Of a DNA stretch of 64,000 bases, positions 36,901-48,866 are shown piece after piece. The stretch lies in the NCBI GenBank assembly GCA_037957365.1, contig JARHVA010000397.1:4465001-4529000 (forward strand). Direction: 5' to 3'. Source of the DNA: Torreya grandis. Lineage: Eukaryota; Streptophyta; Pinopsida; Cupressales; Taxaceae. Both the position numbers and the translations under genes were made by a program. Every line of letters begins with the position of its first letter. The first letter of the stretch is position 1. A model generated the notes under the pieces. That model was not told the origin of the DNA and made no database searches. It worked only from the letters and a program-made list of their open reading frames with translations.

Positions 36901-38411
36901 GAATGGTTTTGCCACGCCCTATATAAAAATTACCTTGTGCCGTAGTTATGTGATTACATTCGGGTTATAGCATAAAGCGAAAATTGTCATGTTGTCCTCC
37001 TTGCTTTGGTTATACACTCTTGATAGAGGCCGACCTCTACTAATGATTATGTTTCATTTTAATATGCATTTGTATGGCATAATAAATTGAAATGAAGGAA
37101 TTCTATACTGCGGGAAAGTGCTATAGATTCAATTCGGTGAAGTATATGAATCGACTAATGTATACCTTTCATTAGTGAACCATGAATATGTTGGCTAGTT
37201 TGGACATTGGCGTTTATGCCTTAGGGTGCTTAAAATTAACTAATTGTAACTTGTTTTTATAAACACTTATTGCTAAAGCAATTCAAGTATTTGGATTCGA
37301 TTTCTTGCAGGCATTGACTATGCTAATAAAAGCTTTCAAGTGTTGAAAAAGTGTGTGTGTGTGTCTATGTGTGTGTATTACAGTGGTTCATTTTTTGACT
37401 TCTGTATAAGGTTGAAGTGAGGCATTGTCATAGATTACTCTCCCTTTTATTAAGGTGTTGATTTAATCAATTGGGTAATAGAAGCATAAAGGCTTGTACA
37501 CAATAAGTAAGCTAATACTGCTTACTTCTTGGTTTGATAATATGTAGGAGATCATATGGGACGAGCAGTATAGTCAGACTCATTTTGAAAATGGTGAAAT
37601 CATCAATTATAAACTTTGTTCTTGAAATTCTCTCTCTTATGGGATTATTATTACTCCAAGTTAAGCGTACCTAAGCTCCTTGGGACAAGTGTATATTTCT
37701 ATGGCTACAAAATTTGAGATTTGATTTATGGAATCTCGACGAGTAGCTCTATAGATCTGCCTGGTTTATTGTTGGTTACATTGGCAATCGATCGGGCATA
37801 TCATACCAATTGGTTGGTTTGCCTTAAGTACCGATCTGTTTGGCTACAAATGAAGTCCACCTTGGGACATCTTCCATATCGGATGATTCAATAAATCAAA
37901 GGTTGTTATATATAAACTTTTGTTGTTGCCCTCTTACCATGCTCAGATTAACATCAAGATAGATGTTAGGGTTGTCTACTCTAGTACTCTTGGTTGTTAC
38001 ATATGCAGTAGCTACGGGTATGATAGGGCTTAGCTATTATCTTCAGCCCTCAATCGAAACTTTATTAGATACCTGAGATATTTGAGTAGGGTTAATTGAC
38101 CACTAAATGGTCCTACTAATGGGATTTATCATTACTTGTAAATATTTTGAAGTCTATTGGTGTACGAGCACACCGACACACCCCAAACTATATACTCCTT
38201 AGCGAGGAAGCACTCCCATATAAAACTCTTTACTGGTGACCTAATCATAATTACATGTCTACTACCGATTGATATAGTTTTGGTTGTGAGCACCCTTGTG
38301 TGCAAACCCAATTAGATGTCTCACATCATCAAGTTGCGTTTGGACCTGGCATGCAGTGCCGCTTTGTACTCTGAAATGAAGTAATTCCCAATTTTTTTTA
38401 GGATTGTTTCT
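32569..38411 (+). repeat. LARD 3' LTR
   Basis: Aligns with 22423-28455; homology ends at about 38411 ('aggattgtttct'). Differences include a long (AT)n with a small palindrome at 33821-33954 and the absence of the two foldbacks of the 5' LTR. Many substitutions separate the LTRs, so the insertion is not recent. Confidence 0.85.
33821..33954. repeat. Small inverted repeat plus (AT)n microsatellite in 3' LTR
   Basis: Arms 33821-33841 (atatgggttcatagtgaagtc) and 33846-33866 pair at 20 of 21 positions around an aaaa loop, followed by an uninterrupted AT run to 33954. The 5' LTR at about 23690-23725 has only 'ccatatgacttcatatata'. Confidence 0.92.
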
Positions 38412-39846
38412 GTAGTTGCATGTAATTACAAACCTTGGACTAGGTTGTGTTTTTTCCTTGTGTTTCCTTGTGATTTTTGCTTGTTTGATGAAAGAACATT
38501 GTACTTCTTGGTGTTATGTTGCTCATCTTGAATTTCTTCTCTATTATATTGTTATATCATTGAGGTTTTGTCTGTGGAAGTGGAACTATTACAACGTTTT
38601 AGCCAATGGATGAGGTGGAATGGGCCACCAATGGTTGGGCTCATCATATTCATTTTTTTTCCTTGATGGTTGCTTGATGGATTCCTAGAGTTGTACTACC
38701 ATACTCAAAGATGTTTACATGTGTGACTTGGATTCTGGCTGACAATGTGCTAATGACCCCTTTTAGGCTCTATTGCACTATTGTTTAGCTTATGTAATTT
38801 AGTTTACTTTCAGCTTATTAGAGTAAGAATTTGTCATGTTTCATCATTCAAATGTAACTTATAATTTGTGAATAAACCTTGTACTTGCATTTGCATTGTG
38901 TTATAGAATGTTGATCTATTCCTATCATGATTACTATCCATTGTTAGATTTATTTTAGTGATAATCAATCCTTGTTCACTTGAGTTATTTTAATTGGTAG
39001 AATGATGCATGGATTGTTGTTGTAAAAAAGAGTAGTAATTCTTGCCTAAAATAATTGTTAGTGAATGGTGGTTGATCTAAACATCGAATCATATGGCTTT
39101 GTGTACTTAGTTTTGCATGAAAATCATTTGACTATCATAGTTTATATGGTATTAATCTATACTCAGTATTTCAGTACTATATGTTTTGAATATTTGAAGG
39201 ATCTTGTTACTAGTAACATCCTAGGCTAAATTGTAAAATTTAACTTTATATTATAAACAAATTCATGAAGAGAGATTGAGTATGATGGTTAGTAAAATTC
39301 CCTTACATTCTATTGAATATGTTTAGTCTCAAAGTCATTGCATTTTTATTAGTAATGTGTCCTTATTTCAACCCTAAATGGGTTAAGAAGTGTACTAGTA
39401 AAGAAAAGGTTTGATAATGGAATAAGTCTTTATTTGCATTTTACTTCAGAGGACAATTTTCTTATATGATTATTAAGCATATTTTGTTGATAAATGGATA
39501 GAGCATTAATCAAATTTGTGTTCTTATATAATGTCATGTTACAATGAACTTGTACACTCAATGACTTATTTTTGTTTTGTTCCATCATTTATTCTTGTTG
39601 GGTGTTAATCTTGAAAGTGTCGAGCTATTTCAACTAAGATTAATTTTAAGTAAATATAATTAGATATCCAGGTCTAAAAGAAACCTAAACAATGAATCAC
39701 ATTTTGAACTATGTTTGTGCCATATAAAGGTCTTATAAGTTCTATTATTATTTAATGTGGTTGCAATGTGTATTTTTTGGTGAGTGTATGTGTAAAAGTG
39801 ACAAATATGTTAGAGTGATAACCCACATTGTGATTATGGTATTATT
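38412..39846. other. Spacer without recognisable gene
   Basis: No known protein. 'gggccaccaatggttgggctcatcat' near 38620 resembles a short segment of the LARD LTRs (about 24990 and 35235), so some of this may be older LARD-related debris. Confidence 0.4.
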
Positions 39847-42800
39847 TGTTGAAGTATGTTCCTAGTGTTGGTATTAAGGCATTAATGTTGTCATTGATGT
39901 CAAAGTTAAGTTGAATGTCCTTTTATTTCAAAATTTAGAGTTGATGTCATGCTTGGTGAAGTGGTGTGTGACAAAGAAGTTTTGTCTCTCTGTTGAGAGA
40001 AAATTTGAAGGCAACCTGATATTCTTTATGATGTTTGATGACAGGGCAAGATCATATTCAAGATACAAGGGAAGTATCTTGATTGAGCTCTAAGTACTAA
40101 GGAGCATATAAGGAAAGCACATGGGTCAACAAGTCCTTGTATTCTATATGAGGTCTTGGTACAAGGTTATGATGTGACAAAGCTCACAAGTCTGTTGAGA
40201 GTAGTTTTGTCTTCAGAGAATCATGTTTGAAGAATGATATCATTGAGAGCTAGCTTGTTTGTGTCCAAAATCTGAGTAGTAGGTATCTTGAATAGTTTGG
40301 TCCAGTTCTGAGAGGTGTATGCATGGTAAAGCTTTGTAATTTGGGTCAATACAGGCATGAGAAAATGTCCTAAGTTGTGTTAAAAATGAGCAAGAGATAA
40401 AGAAGCTTACTGATGAATTCCAAGGTCTAGTTTTGAGGCATAATCTTTACTTGAAAGACCTAATGAAATGGCATAGGTCTGGTACCATGATGAGTTGAGC
40501 CATTTGAGACTTGTGTGAGCAAGGTTGGCAGTGTATGAGTAGGATACGAGATCACATGACATGTGGTTGAGGTTTTGAAGACAGTTCAAGAGGTTTCAAG
40601 GCATGATCATAGTCTAAGTATGATTGGCAGTGTAAGGCCTAATGTACAAACTGACCTATAGTGGCCTAATGAGGGGTCAAGATCATTTCCAAAGGTGCCA
40701 TAGCTATTGAAAGCATTGACAGAGGTGTGAGAGGTCTTGTCTAGTGTGTGGACAAAGTTTGAATTCAATACCTAAAGGAGAAAGCATGAAAAACGGTGAT
40801 AAGGTTCCCTATGTGCACAAAATGAGGTGTCACAGACCTGAAAAGAGATTTCTTGTACTCGTTGCCATGTGCAACCATTGCATGAGATCCTGATCACTTC
40901 ATGGAAGTTGGGGAAGGTACCTAGATTGATTTTCCTTGCATTGGTTTTGAATATGAGGGGCACTCCTTTATGAATGATCACTAAGAAGTGAAACCAGTCA
41001 AAACCCTTCTAATGACATGATAAGAAAGAGCTAGTTGGTTATGGCTTGAAATGGTCTTGTTGACCTAGTTTTATGTTTGGAACATGTAAAAGACTCTTAA
41101 AGGTTTCTCCAGGGGCTTTTTGTTTGTCATGACAATGAGTAGAAGCTACAAGAAACCCCTTGTTTCTAGAAATTTTGATATAGCAAGTAGGGTTGAACAG
41201 GTCAAAGCATACAAATGGATGGAGGATGATTGGTAAGACTTATAGTTTATGCCCATGAAATTTTCTTGAGCAGGTTGCAAACCAAAAATGTGCTAAACCG
41301 GTCATATAAGTTAGCCTATCACTAAACAGGCCTAATGAGCAAAAGAGTGAGAAAACTAGCCAAGAATGAGAATGAGATTATGGATTGGTTGGAGAGGACT
41401 AGGGAGGGATCCTAATGCATGGGGTCATTATTCAAGACGTATTCTTCCTATCCCCTTGGTGTAGAAGTGTTGATGATGCCTATACTCAAGCAAAAATTTG
41501 TCATCAAATTGGTCTATCTAACAAATGAAGTCTGGGTAGAGTGAAGGAGTGAGATTGGTTTGTAAGACTAGTATTGATATATGACCATGCAATATATATT
41601 TTCAAAGAAGATCTAAGGATGCTAAAGGTTCACATAAACCCATTGGAAGATCACAAAAGTGTTCCCATAGGTGTTCTAAGAATTGATTTTCTTGACTGTG
41701 TTTTCGATGCTACAGGCAACTTTATGTGTGTATGTGAAAATGATGTTTCTAAATCATTTTACACTAAGATCAAATGTCATTGAAGGTGTTCTAAAAGTCT
41801 CATAGGATCATATGAATGTATTTGTCTTCATTGGAAGTCCATGTTCAAGTATGGAGAGTAAAATGTTTTTGACTGTTTGTGGACAATGTTTGGTGGTTCT
41901 GAGTAAGCCATTTACAGGGGTGTTCTTGAGGCCTTTTGGCCTATGTGGTGAAAACCAAAGCATTTAGAGTAGTTAAAGTCATAAATATCCTATTCATATG
42001 ATTTGATGTGTGGGTTATGTGGCAAAGTTGTGTATATGGTTTAGATTTGCAAGACAAACTTTCTAACAGTGAGAAGACCTAATGGCGAGTAAACCTAATT
42101 GGATGGTTCGAGTGAAAAGATCCAAATGGTGTTGGGGACATAAGGAGAGCTTAGGATGGGTCTATTTAAGTGACATATGAAGTGTTTCATCTATTGGTGA
42201 AGGCTCAAAGTGTTCAAAGGAGGTCTAAGTGAAACGTGTGTGTAAAGAAGGCCTAATTGCATTAGGTCTCTATTAGGCCTAATGGTGGTTTTAGTCCTTA
42301 AGGGTAATGACCAACCTATGTAATGTTTGTTTCACTTGTGAAACATGTGTAGCGATCTATTTCAAGCATAATCCAAGTATGGTGAGGTCCTTGGCCGACC
42401 AAGATGGGTATGAGAAAGAATCAAGTATAAAGTCAAGACCTAATAAGCCTATTTTGACTAGTTAGAGTATTGAGCTATTGAGTGAAGGATATAGAGTTTT
42501 GGAGAACAGGGTAAGGGCTTGAAGATCATCATAGAGCTGAGCTAAATATGCCATGAGTATCTAATTATGTTTCTACAGGAGTTGAGCAAGGTCATTTAAC
42601 CTAATTTTGCCCAAGGAGAGAGCGAATTGAGCGAGAAGGCCTAATAGGCTGTTTGAGAGAGAAATAAATGTGAGAAGAGCAAATAGAGGAGGTCATCTTC
42701 AGTTGAGTAAGAAACAGGTGTCCAAGGGTGATCAAATATTCAAGGTAGTTGAGTTGGTGCTTGGTTGCCTAAGGGGTTGGAGCCTCCTTGCAGGTTGAAT

Positions 42801-43114
42801 CTTGTTAAAAGCACTAGTTGAGTTGGTGCTTGACTAGTGAGGGATTGGTGCTCCTTGTGGAGTTGGTGCCTCACTAAAAGGTTGATTCATTGCTTATAGG
42901 ATAGTATTCCAAGTTGTGCATCAGTGGATTTTCTTTCTCTAGAGAGTTTCCCACATATATCTCATGTTCTTATATTGTTTGCTTTCATAGATGTTTGTGT
43001 ATGCATTAACTAATACGTGTAAGTGAATGAATGCTTCATGAATTTTAAGTAAAATTGAATGACTGTTTTAATACAACTAATTCACCCCCCTTCTCAGTAG
43101 TTATACTTACAACA
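39847..43114 (+). repeat. Gag-only element, 5' LTR
   Basis: 3268 bp, TG...CA. Roughly nine of ten bases match the 3' LTR in the first few hundred bases by eye. Contains at least eleven CCTAAT hexamers (for example 42249 and 42285). Relative to this LTR the 3' LTR lacks about 90 bp near 40650-40740. Confidence 0.9.
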
Positions 43115-43116
43115 TT

Positions 43117-43128
43117 TGGCATCAGAGT
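43117..43128 (+). promoter_or_regulatory. Primer-binding site, initiator-Met tRNA type
   Basis: TGGCATCAGAGT two bases after the 5' LTR agrees with TGGTATCAGAGC at 10 of 12 positions. Confidence 0.85.
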
Positions 43129-43180
43129 AGGTCCTTTAAAGGAGGTCTTACAACCTAAAGGAGATTCTAAATAAGTTAAG

Positions 43181-45069
43181 ATGTCTAGTCAAGCACAACG
43201 TGGTTTTTCTGCAATCAAAGCTCCATTGTTTAATGGATCCAATTATGCCTTTTGGAGTGTTAGGATGAGGACATATCTAATGTTTCAAGGTCAATATGTT
43301 TGGCAATTTGTCTTGAATGGGTATAATGCACCCCTATTCCTCTTATGGATGTAGCAGGTAAGAAAGCTAGTGACAATAACTTAAAAGCAATAAATGGTAT
43401 TATGTGTGACCTATCAGAGGTACAACTTGTGAAGGTAATGCACAATATATCTACCAAAGAAATGTGGGATAAGTTGAAAACTATTCATGAGGGAGATTCT
43501 AAGGTATGTGTCGTTGAATAAATGCAAGATTTAAACAAGTTAGATATGGATGGACTTCATGAAACCCTAATAGCCTATGAAATGAGAAAAAGTGAAGGAA
43601 GACCTGCAAAGAAGGAAGTTGCATTCAAAGCAAAAAAAAGTCACAAGATAAGAAAGTCAAAGATAATTATGAGTCTGATATTGATGATGATGTGTTGATA
43701 GCCATGTTTGCATTAAAGTTGAAAACAAGATCAAACAACTACAAGGACAAGCTGCCCTTTAAATGCTTCAATTATGGAGAGATTGGACACTTTGCCAACA
43801 AATGTTCTCATAAGCATAAGAGAAAGGATGATGTAGAGCATGATGAAGATCATGATTATGATATAAGGTCTTATAAATCCAATAAGAGCAATAAAAACTT
43901 CATAAGATATGATATCAAGAAAAAGTACTTCAAAAACAAAAGGAGTCTTTACACCAAGGAAGATTGCAACTCATCTGATGAGAGTGAGAGAAGTGATCAT
44001 GAAGGTGATGGTCTTGATGTCAATGAAGTTCTCTTCATATCTGAAGAAGCAAACTGCTCAAATCCAAAAGAATCCATATGGATTGGGGGTGTTGTTGGTG
44101 ATTCAGATGAAGAAAGAGATGAGGTGGATTTTGAGGCTGAGTTGATGAATACCCTGGAAGAACTGAAGATGGTAAAGAAGAAGAATAAGGTGATATCTTA
44201 TCAAAGATTATGAAGAGCAAATCAACTTGTTTGAAACTAGACTAAGAAACAACTCCAAGGAACAAGAGGAAATAGTCAAACAGATGGAGAGTCAACTTGA
44301 AAATATGATTGTAGGCCTAGAGGCAAAAGAATAATGTGCAAGGTATGTAGCTGAAGTGAACTCCTTGAGAGCTAAGTTGAAACAAGCATCAAATAAGATC
44401 AAGTCCTTTGTGAGGTTTGAAAAGAGTACCAATTATCTAAACAACCTTTTGAGTAGTCAAAAGATTGTTAATGATAAAACGGGTCTTGGCTTCATTGGAG
44501 ATCAAGAGGACACTAATGTGATCAAAAAGGTCAAAGATCAACCAAAGAATAAAGGTGCTAACAAAACAAAGGTCAATATTATCAGTAAATCTAATAACAT
44601 AAGGTATGTTAATCCTTTCGATGGCTATTGTTATTCATATAACCAATTTGATCATAGAACAAGGCATTGCAGAAGGCCCTTCAAGAAAGAATTTGCATGA
44701 AACTATAAGGAGGACCATCAACCAAGAGGTATGGGTCATGGTTTGTTTCTATCTAGAGGTATAATATGTTTCAATTGTCATAAGGTTGGTCATATTGCAA
44801 AATACTGTAAGCATGACTTCTCAAGACAAGGCAAAAAATTTGACGCTTCTAGAATACAAGAAAGAAGACAAAACAGTAAGTGGAAACTCAAGGTAGCTAA
44901 GGTTGATAACCAGTCTGCAAGTCCAAGTGGACTATTTGCCATGGTAGAGCAAAATCAAGATGCAAAGGAGTGCCAAGAATTTTCTATATCAACTCATATT
45001 ATTGATGGAGTCAAGAACAGTAAATCAAGCCAAAATATTGCTCAAACAAATATTGAGAGGTCAAGCTAG
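43181..45069 (+). pseudogene. Copia-type gag with three zinc-knuckle regions, broken
   Basis: The first ATG after the PBS (43181) opens MSSQAQRGFSAIKAPLFNG, then YAFWSVRMRTYL, the DUF4219/UBN2 start of plant copia gag. After stops and shifts, an open piece at 43692-44213 carries CFNYGEIGHFANKC followed by a long charged Lys/Glu/Asp region. The piece 44356-44700 carries CYSYNQFDHRTRHC, and 44731-45069 carries the intact knuckle CFNCHKVGHIAKYC. In the first two the second Cys of CX2CX4HX4C is Tyr. Gag would package element RNA. Three open pieces separated by single stops or shifts suggest a once-continuous gag, now non-functional. Confidence 0.85.
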
Positions 45070-45635
45070 AAGGACAAATCAAGCATAAGAGGATCATGAA
45101 TGAGGTTCAGTCTTGCAAGGACATAGAGATTTGGGAATCTTTTGAATTTATGTTGTTTTAGTTATCTAGAGCAGAGGTGACTCCATTAGGATTTATGGAG
45201 ACACTCAGCCAATTAGCAAGAAGCATGAAGGATGCTCAGTCATAGGGGGAGTTTTGTGGTCTTAGGAGACCTTCAGAGTCAAGGTTCAGTTAAGAAGTCT
45301 GCTATAGGGGTGATCACGAGAGACAAGTCACAAAAAGCTTGCATCATGACTTGATCAAACCAAGTCACAGTTTTGAAAATGTCTTTAATTCTCATGGTGA
45401 TAAGGGGAGCCAATCATGACTCATGAGCAGGGATGTGAACCTACTATGTGCCGAAGTTTCTGATAGAAAGAATTGATGAGTTTGTTCGAGAAGAAAAGGT
45501 ATGTTGCCCCAGGGTCAAGGATTAAATGGCTGCCAAGAAAATGAACCTTTATCATTAAGGTCCAAGGATTGAAGGAGATCCAACTTGAAGGAAAGAGAAT
45601 GATCTCCTATGATTAAGAGTGTTTGCCATCAATGA
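45070..45635 (+). other. Internal 3' part of gag-only element, non-coding
   Basis: Between the gag end and the PPT there is no protease, integrase, RT or RNase H motif in any frame. A pol gene would need about 3.5 kb and only about 0.6 kb is available. Confidence 0.7.
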
Positions 45636-45648
45636 CAAGGGGGGAGAT
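45636..45648 (+). promoter_or_regulatory. Polypurine tract of gag-only element
   Basis: caaggggggagat directly before the 3' LTR (TGTTGAAG). Confidence 0.85.
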
Positions 45649-48600
45649 TGTTGAAGTATGTTCCTAGTGTTGGTATTAAGGCATTAATGTTGTCATTGAT
45701 TTCAAAGTTAAGTTGAATGTCCTTCATGTCAAAAGTCAGAGTTGATGTCATGATTGGTTAAGTGGTGTGTGACAAAAAAGTTGTCTCTCTATTGAGAGAA
45801 AATTTGAAGGCAACCTGGTATTCTTTCTAAGATTTGATGACAGGGCAAGATCATGTTCAAGATACAAGGGAAGCATCTTGATTGAGCCCTAAGTGCTAAG
45901 GAGCATACAAGGAAAGCACATGGGTCAACAAGTCCTTGTATTCTATATGAAGTCATGGTCCAAAGTTGTGACGCGACAAAGCTCATAAGTCTGTTGAGAG
46001 TAGCATTGTCTTTAGAGAATCATGTTTTAAGAATGATATCATTGAGAGCTAGCTTGTTTGTGTCCAAACTTTGAGTACTATGTATCTTGAGTAGCTTTAT
46101 CTAGTTCTGAGAGAAGGTGTATGCATGGTAAAGCTTTGTGATTTGGATCAGTACAGACATGAGGAAATGTCCTAAATTGTGTTAACAATGATAAAGAGAC
46201 AAAGAAGTTTACTGATGAATTTCAAGGTCTAGTTTTGAGGCTTAATCTTTACTTGAAAGACCTAGTGAAATGGCATAGGGCTGGTAGCATGATGAGGTGA
46301 TCCATTTGAGACTTGTGTGAGCAAGGTTGGTAGTGTATGAGTAGGATATGAGATCACATGACGTGTGGTTGAGGTTTTGAAGAAAGTTCAAAAGGTTTCA
46401 AGGCATGATCATAGTCTAAGTATGATTGGTAGTGTAAGGCCTAGTGTGAGAGGTCATGTTAAGTGTGTGGATAGTTTGGAGTCAATCCCTGAAGGAGAAA
46501 GCATGAAAACTTGTGATAAGGTTCCCTATGTGCACAAAATGTAGTGTTGCAGACCCGAGAAGAGATTTCTTGTACTTGTTGCCATGTGCAACCTTTGCAT
46601 GAGATCCTGAGCACTTCATGGAAGTTGGGAAAGATAACTAACTTGATTTTCCTAGCATTGGTTTTGAAGATTAGTGGCAATCCTTTATGAACAATTGCTA
46701 AGAAGTGAAACCAGTCAAAACCCTCTCAAAACCCTTATAAAAACCCAATAAGAAAGATCTAGTCGGTTATGGCTCAAAATGGTCCTGTTGACGTAGTTTG
46801 ATGTTTGGAACATGTAAAGGACTCTTCAAGGTTTCTCAAGGTGGTTTTTGTTTGTCATGACAGTGAGTAGAAGCTATAGGAAACCCCTTGTTTCTAAGAA
46901 TTTTGATGTAGCAAGCAGGGTTGAACAGGTCAAAGCATGCAAATGGATGTAGGATGATGTGTAAGACTTATAATTTATGCCCATGAAAGTTTCTAAGCAA
47001 GTTGCAGACCAAAAATATGTTAAATTGGTCATGGAAGTTAACCTATCGCTAAAGAAGCCTAATGAACAAAACAATGAAAAAATTCGACGATAATGAGAAT
47101 AAGATTAGGGATTGGTTGCAAAGGACTAGGGATGGATCCTAATGCATGGAGTCATTATTCAAGACTTATTCCTCATATCCCCTTAGTGTATAAGTGTTGG
47201 TGATGCCTATACTCAAGTAAAAAGTTGTCATCAAACTCGTTTGTCTAACACAGTGAAGTCTGTGTAGAGTGGAGTGAGATTGCTCTGTAAGACCAATATT
47301 GATATATGACCATGCAATATATCTTTTCAGAGATTATCTAAGGATGCTAAATGTTCACACAAACCCATTAGAAGATCACAGAAGTGTTCCCATTGGTGTT
47401 CTAAGATTTGATTTTCTTGACTATGTTTTTGATGCTACAGGCAGCTTTCTGTGTGTATGTGAAAATGATGTTTCTGAGTCATTTTGCACTAGGTTGAAGG
47501 ATCCAATGTCATTGAAGGTGTTTTAAAAGTCTCATAGGATCATATGAATGTATTTATCTTCATTGGATGTCCCTGTTCAAGTATGGAGAGTCAGTTTTTT
47601 TATTATTTGTTGATAGTGTTTAGTGGTTCTGAGTAAGCCATTTACAAGAGTGTCCCTGAGGCCTTTTGGCCTGTGTGGTGAAAACCAAAGCATCTGGGGA
47701 AGTAGTTTAAGTCATAAAGATCCTATTCATATGATTTGATGTGTGGGTTATGTGGCAAAGTTGTGTATATGGTTTAGATTTGCAAGGCAGACTTTCTCGC
47801 AATGAGAAGGCCTAATGACAAGTAGACCTAATTGGATGGTTCAAGGAGTGAAAAGACCCAGATGGTGTTGGGGACATAAAGAGAGCTTAGGAGGGGTCTA
47901 TTCAAGTGACATATGAAGTTTTTCATCTGTTGGTGAAGGCTCAAAGTGTTCAACAGATGTCTAAGTGAAACGTGTGCTTAGAAAAGGCCTAATTGCATTA
48001 GGTCTCTATTAAGCCTAATGGTGGTTTTAGCCCTTAAAGGTAATGACTGACCTATGTAATGTTTGTTTCACTTGTGAAACGTGTGTAGTGATCTATTTCA
48101 AGCATAATCCAAATATGGTGAGGTTCCTGGCCGACCAAGATAGGTATGAGAAAGAATCAAGTATAAAGTCAAGGCCTAATAAGCCTATTTTGACTAGTTA
48201 GAGTATTGAGTTATTGAGCGAAGGATATAGAGTTTTGGAGAATAGGTTAAGGGCTTGAAGATCATTAGAGTGTTGAGTTGAATTGGTATCTAACTATGTT
48301 TCTGCAGGTGTTGAGTAAGGTCATTTGACCTAATTCTGCCAAGGAGAGGGCAAATTGAGCGAGAAGGCCTAATAGGTTGTTTGAGAGAGAAAGAAGTGAG
48401 AAGAGCAAATAGAGGAGGTTATCTTCAATTGGGTAAGCAACAGGTGTCCAAGGGTGATCAGAGATTCAAGGTAGTTGAGTTGGTGCTTGGTTGTCTAGGT
48501 GGTTGGAGCCTCCTTGCAAGTTGAAGCTTGCTAAAAGCATTAGTTGAGTTGGTGCTTGACTAGTGAGGGATTAGTGCTCCTTGTGGAGTTGGTGCCTCAT

Positions 48601-48866
48601 TAAAAGGTTGATTCATTGCTTATAGGAGAGTAGTACAAGTTGTGCATCAGTGGGTTTTCTTCCCCTAGAGGGTTTCCCACATATATCTCATGTCCTTATA
48701 TTGCTTGCTTTCATAAATGCTTTTGTATGCATTAACTAATATGTGTAAGTGAATGGATGCTTCATGAATCTTAAGTAAAATTTGAGGACTGTTTTAATAC
48801 AACTGATTCACGCCAACCCCGCCCCGACCCCCCACCGTCCCCTTCTCAGTGGTTGTATTTCCAACA
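45649..48866 (+). repeat. Gag-only element, 3' LTR
   Basis: Begins TGTTGAAGTATG and ends ccaaca at 48866. Near its end (about 48810-48844) it has a C-rich expansion (ccccgccccgaccccccacc) where the 5' LTR has only a short 'cacccccc'. Confidence 0.9.

Larger units (their letters stand above)
39847..48866 (+). mobile_element. Non-autonomous Ty1/copia-type element, gag only, 3.3-kb LTRs
   Basis: Direct repeats 39847-43114 and 45649-48866 both begin TGTTGAAGTATG and end with ...AACA. A PBS follows the left LTR, a PPT precedes the right one, and the 2.5-kb interior codes only for a gag-like protein. Flanking ttatt (39842-39846) and ctatt (48867-48871) are a likely 5-bp TSD with one transition. 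Absence of protease, integrase and RT means it depended on a partner for movement. Confidence 0.88.
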
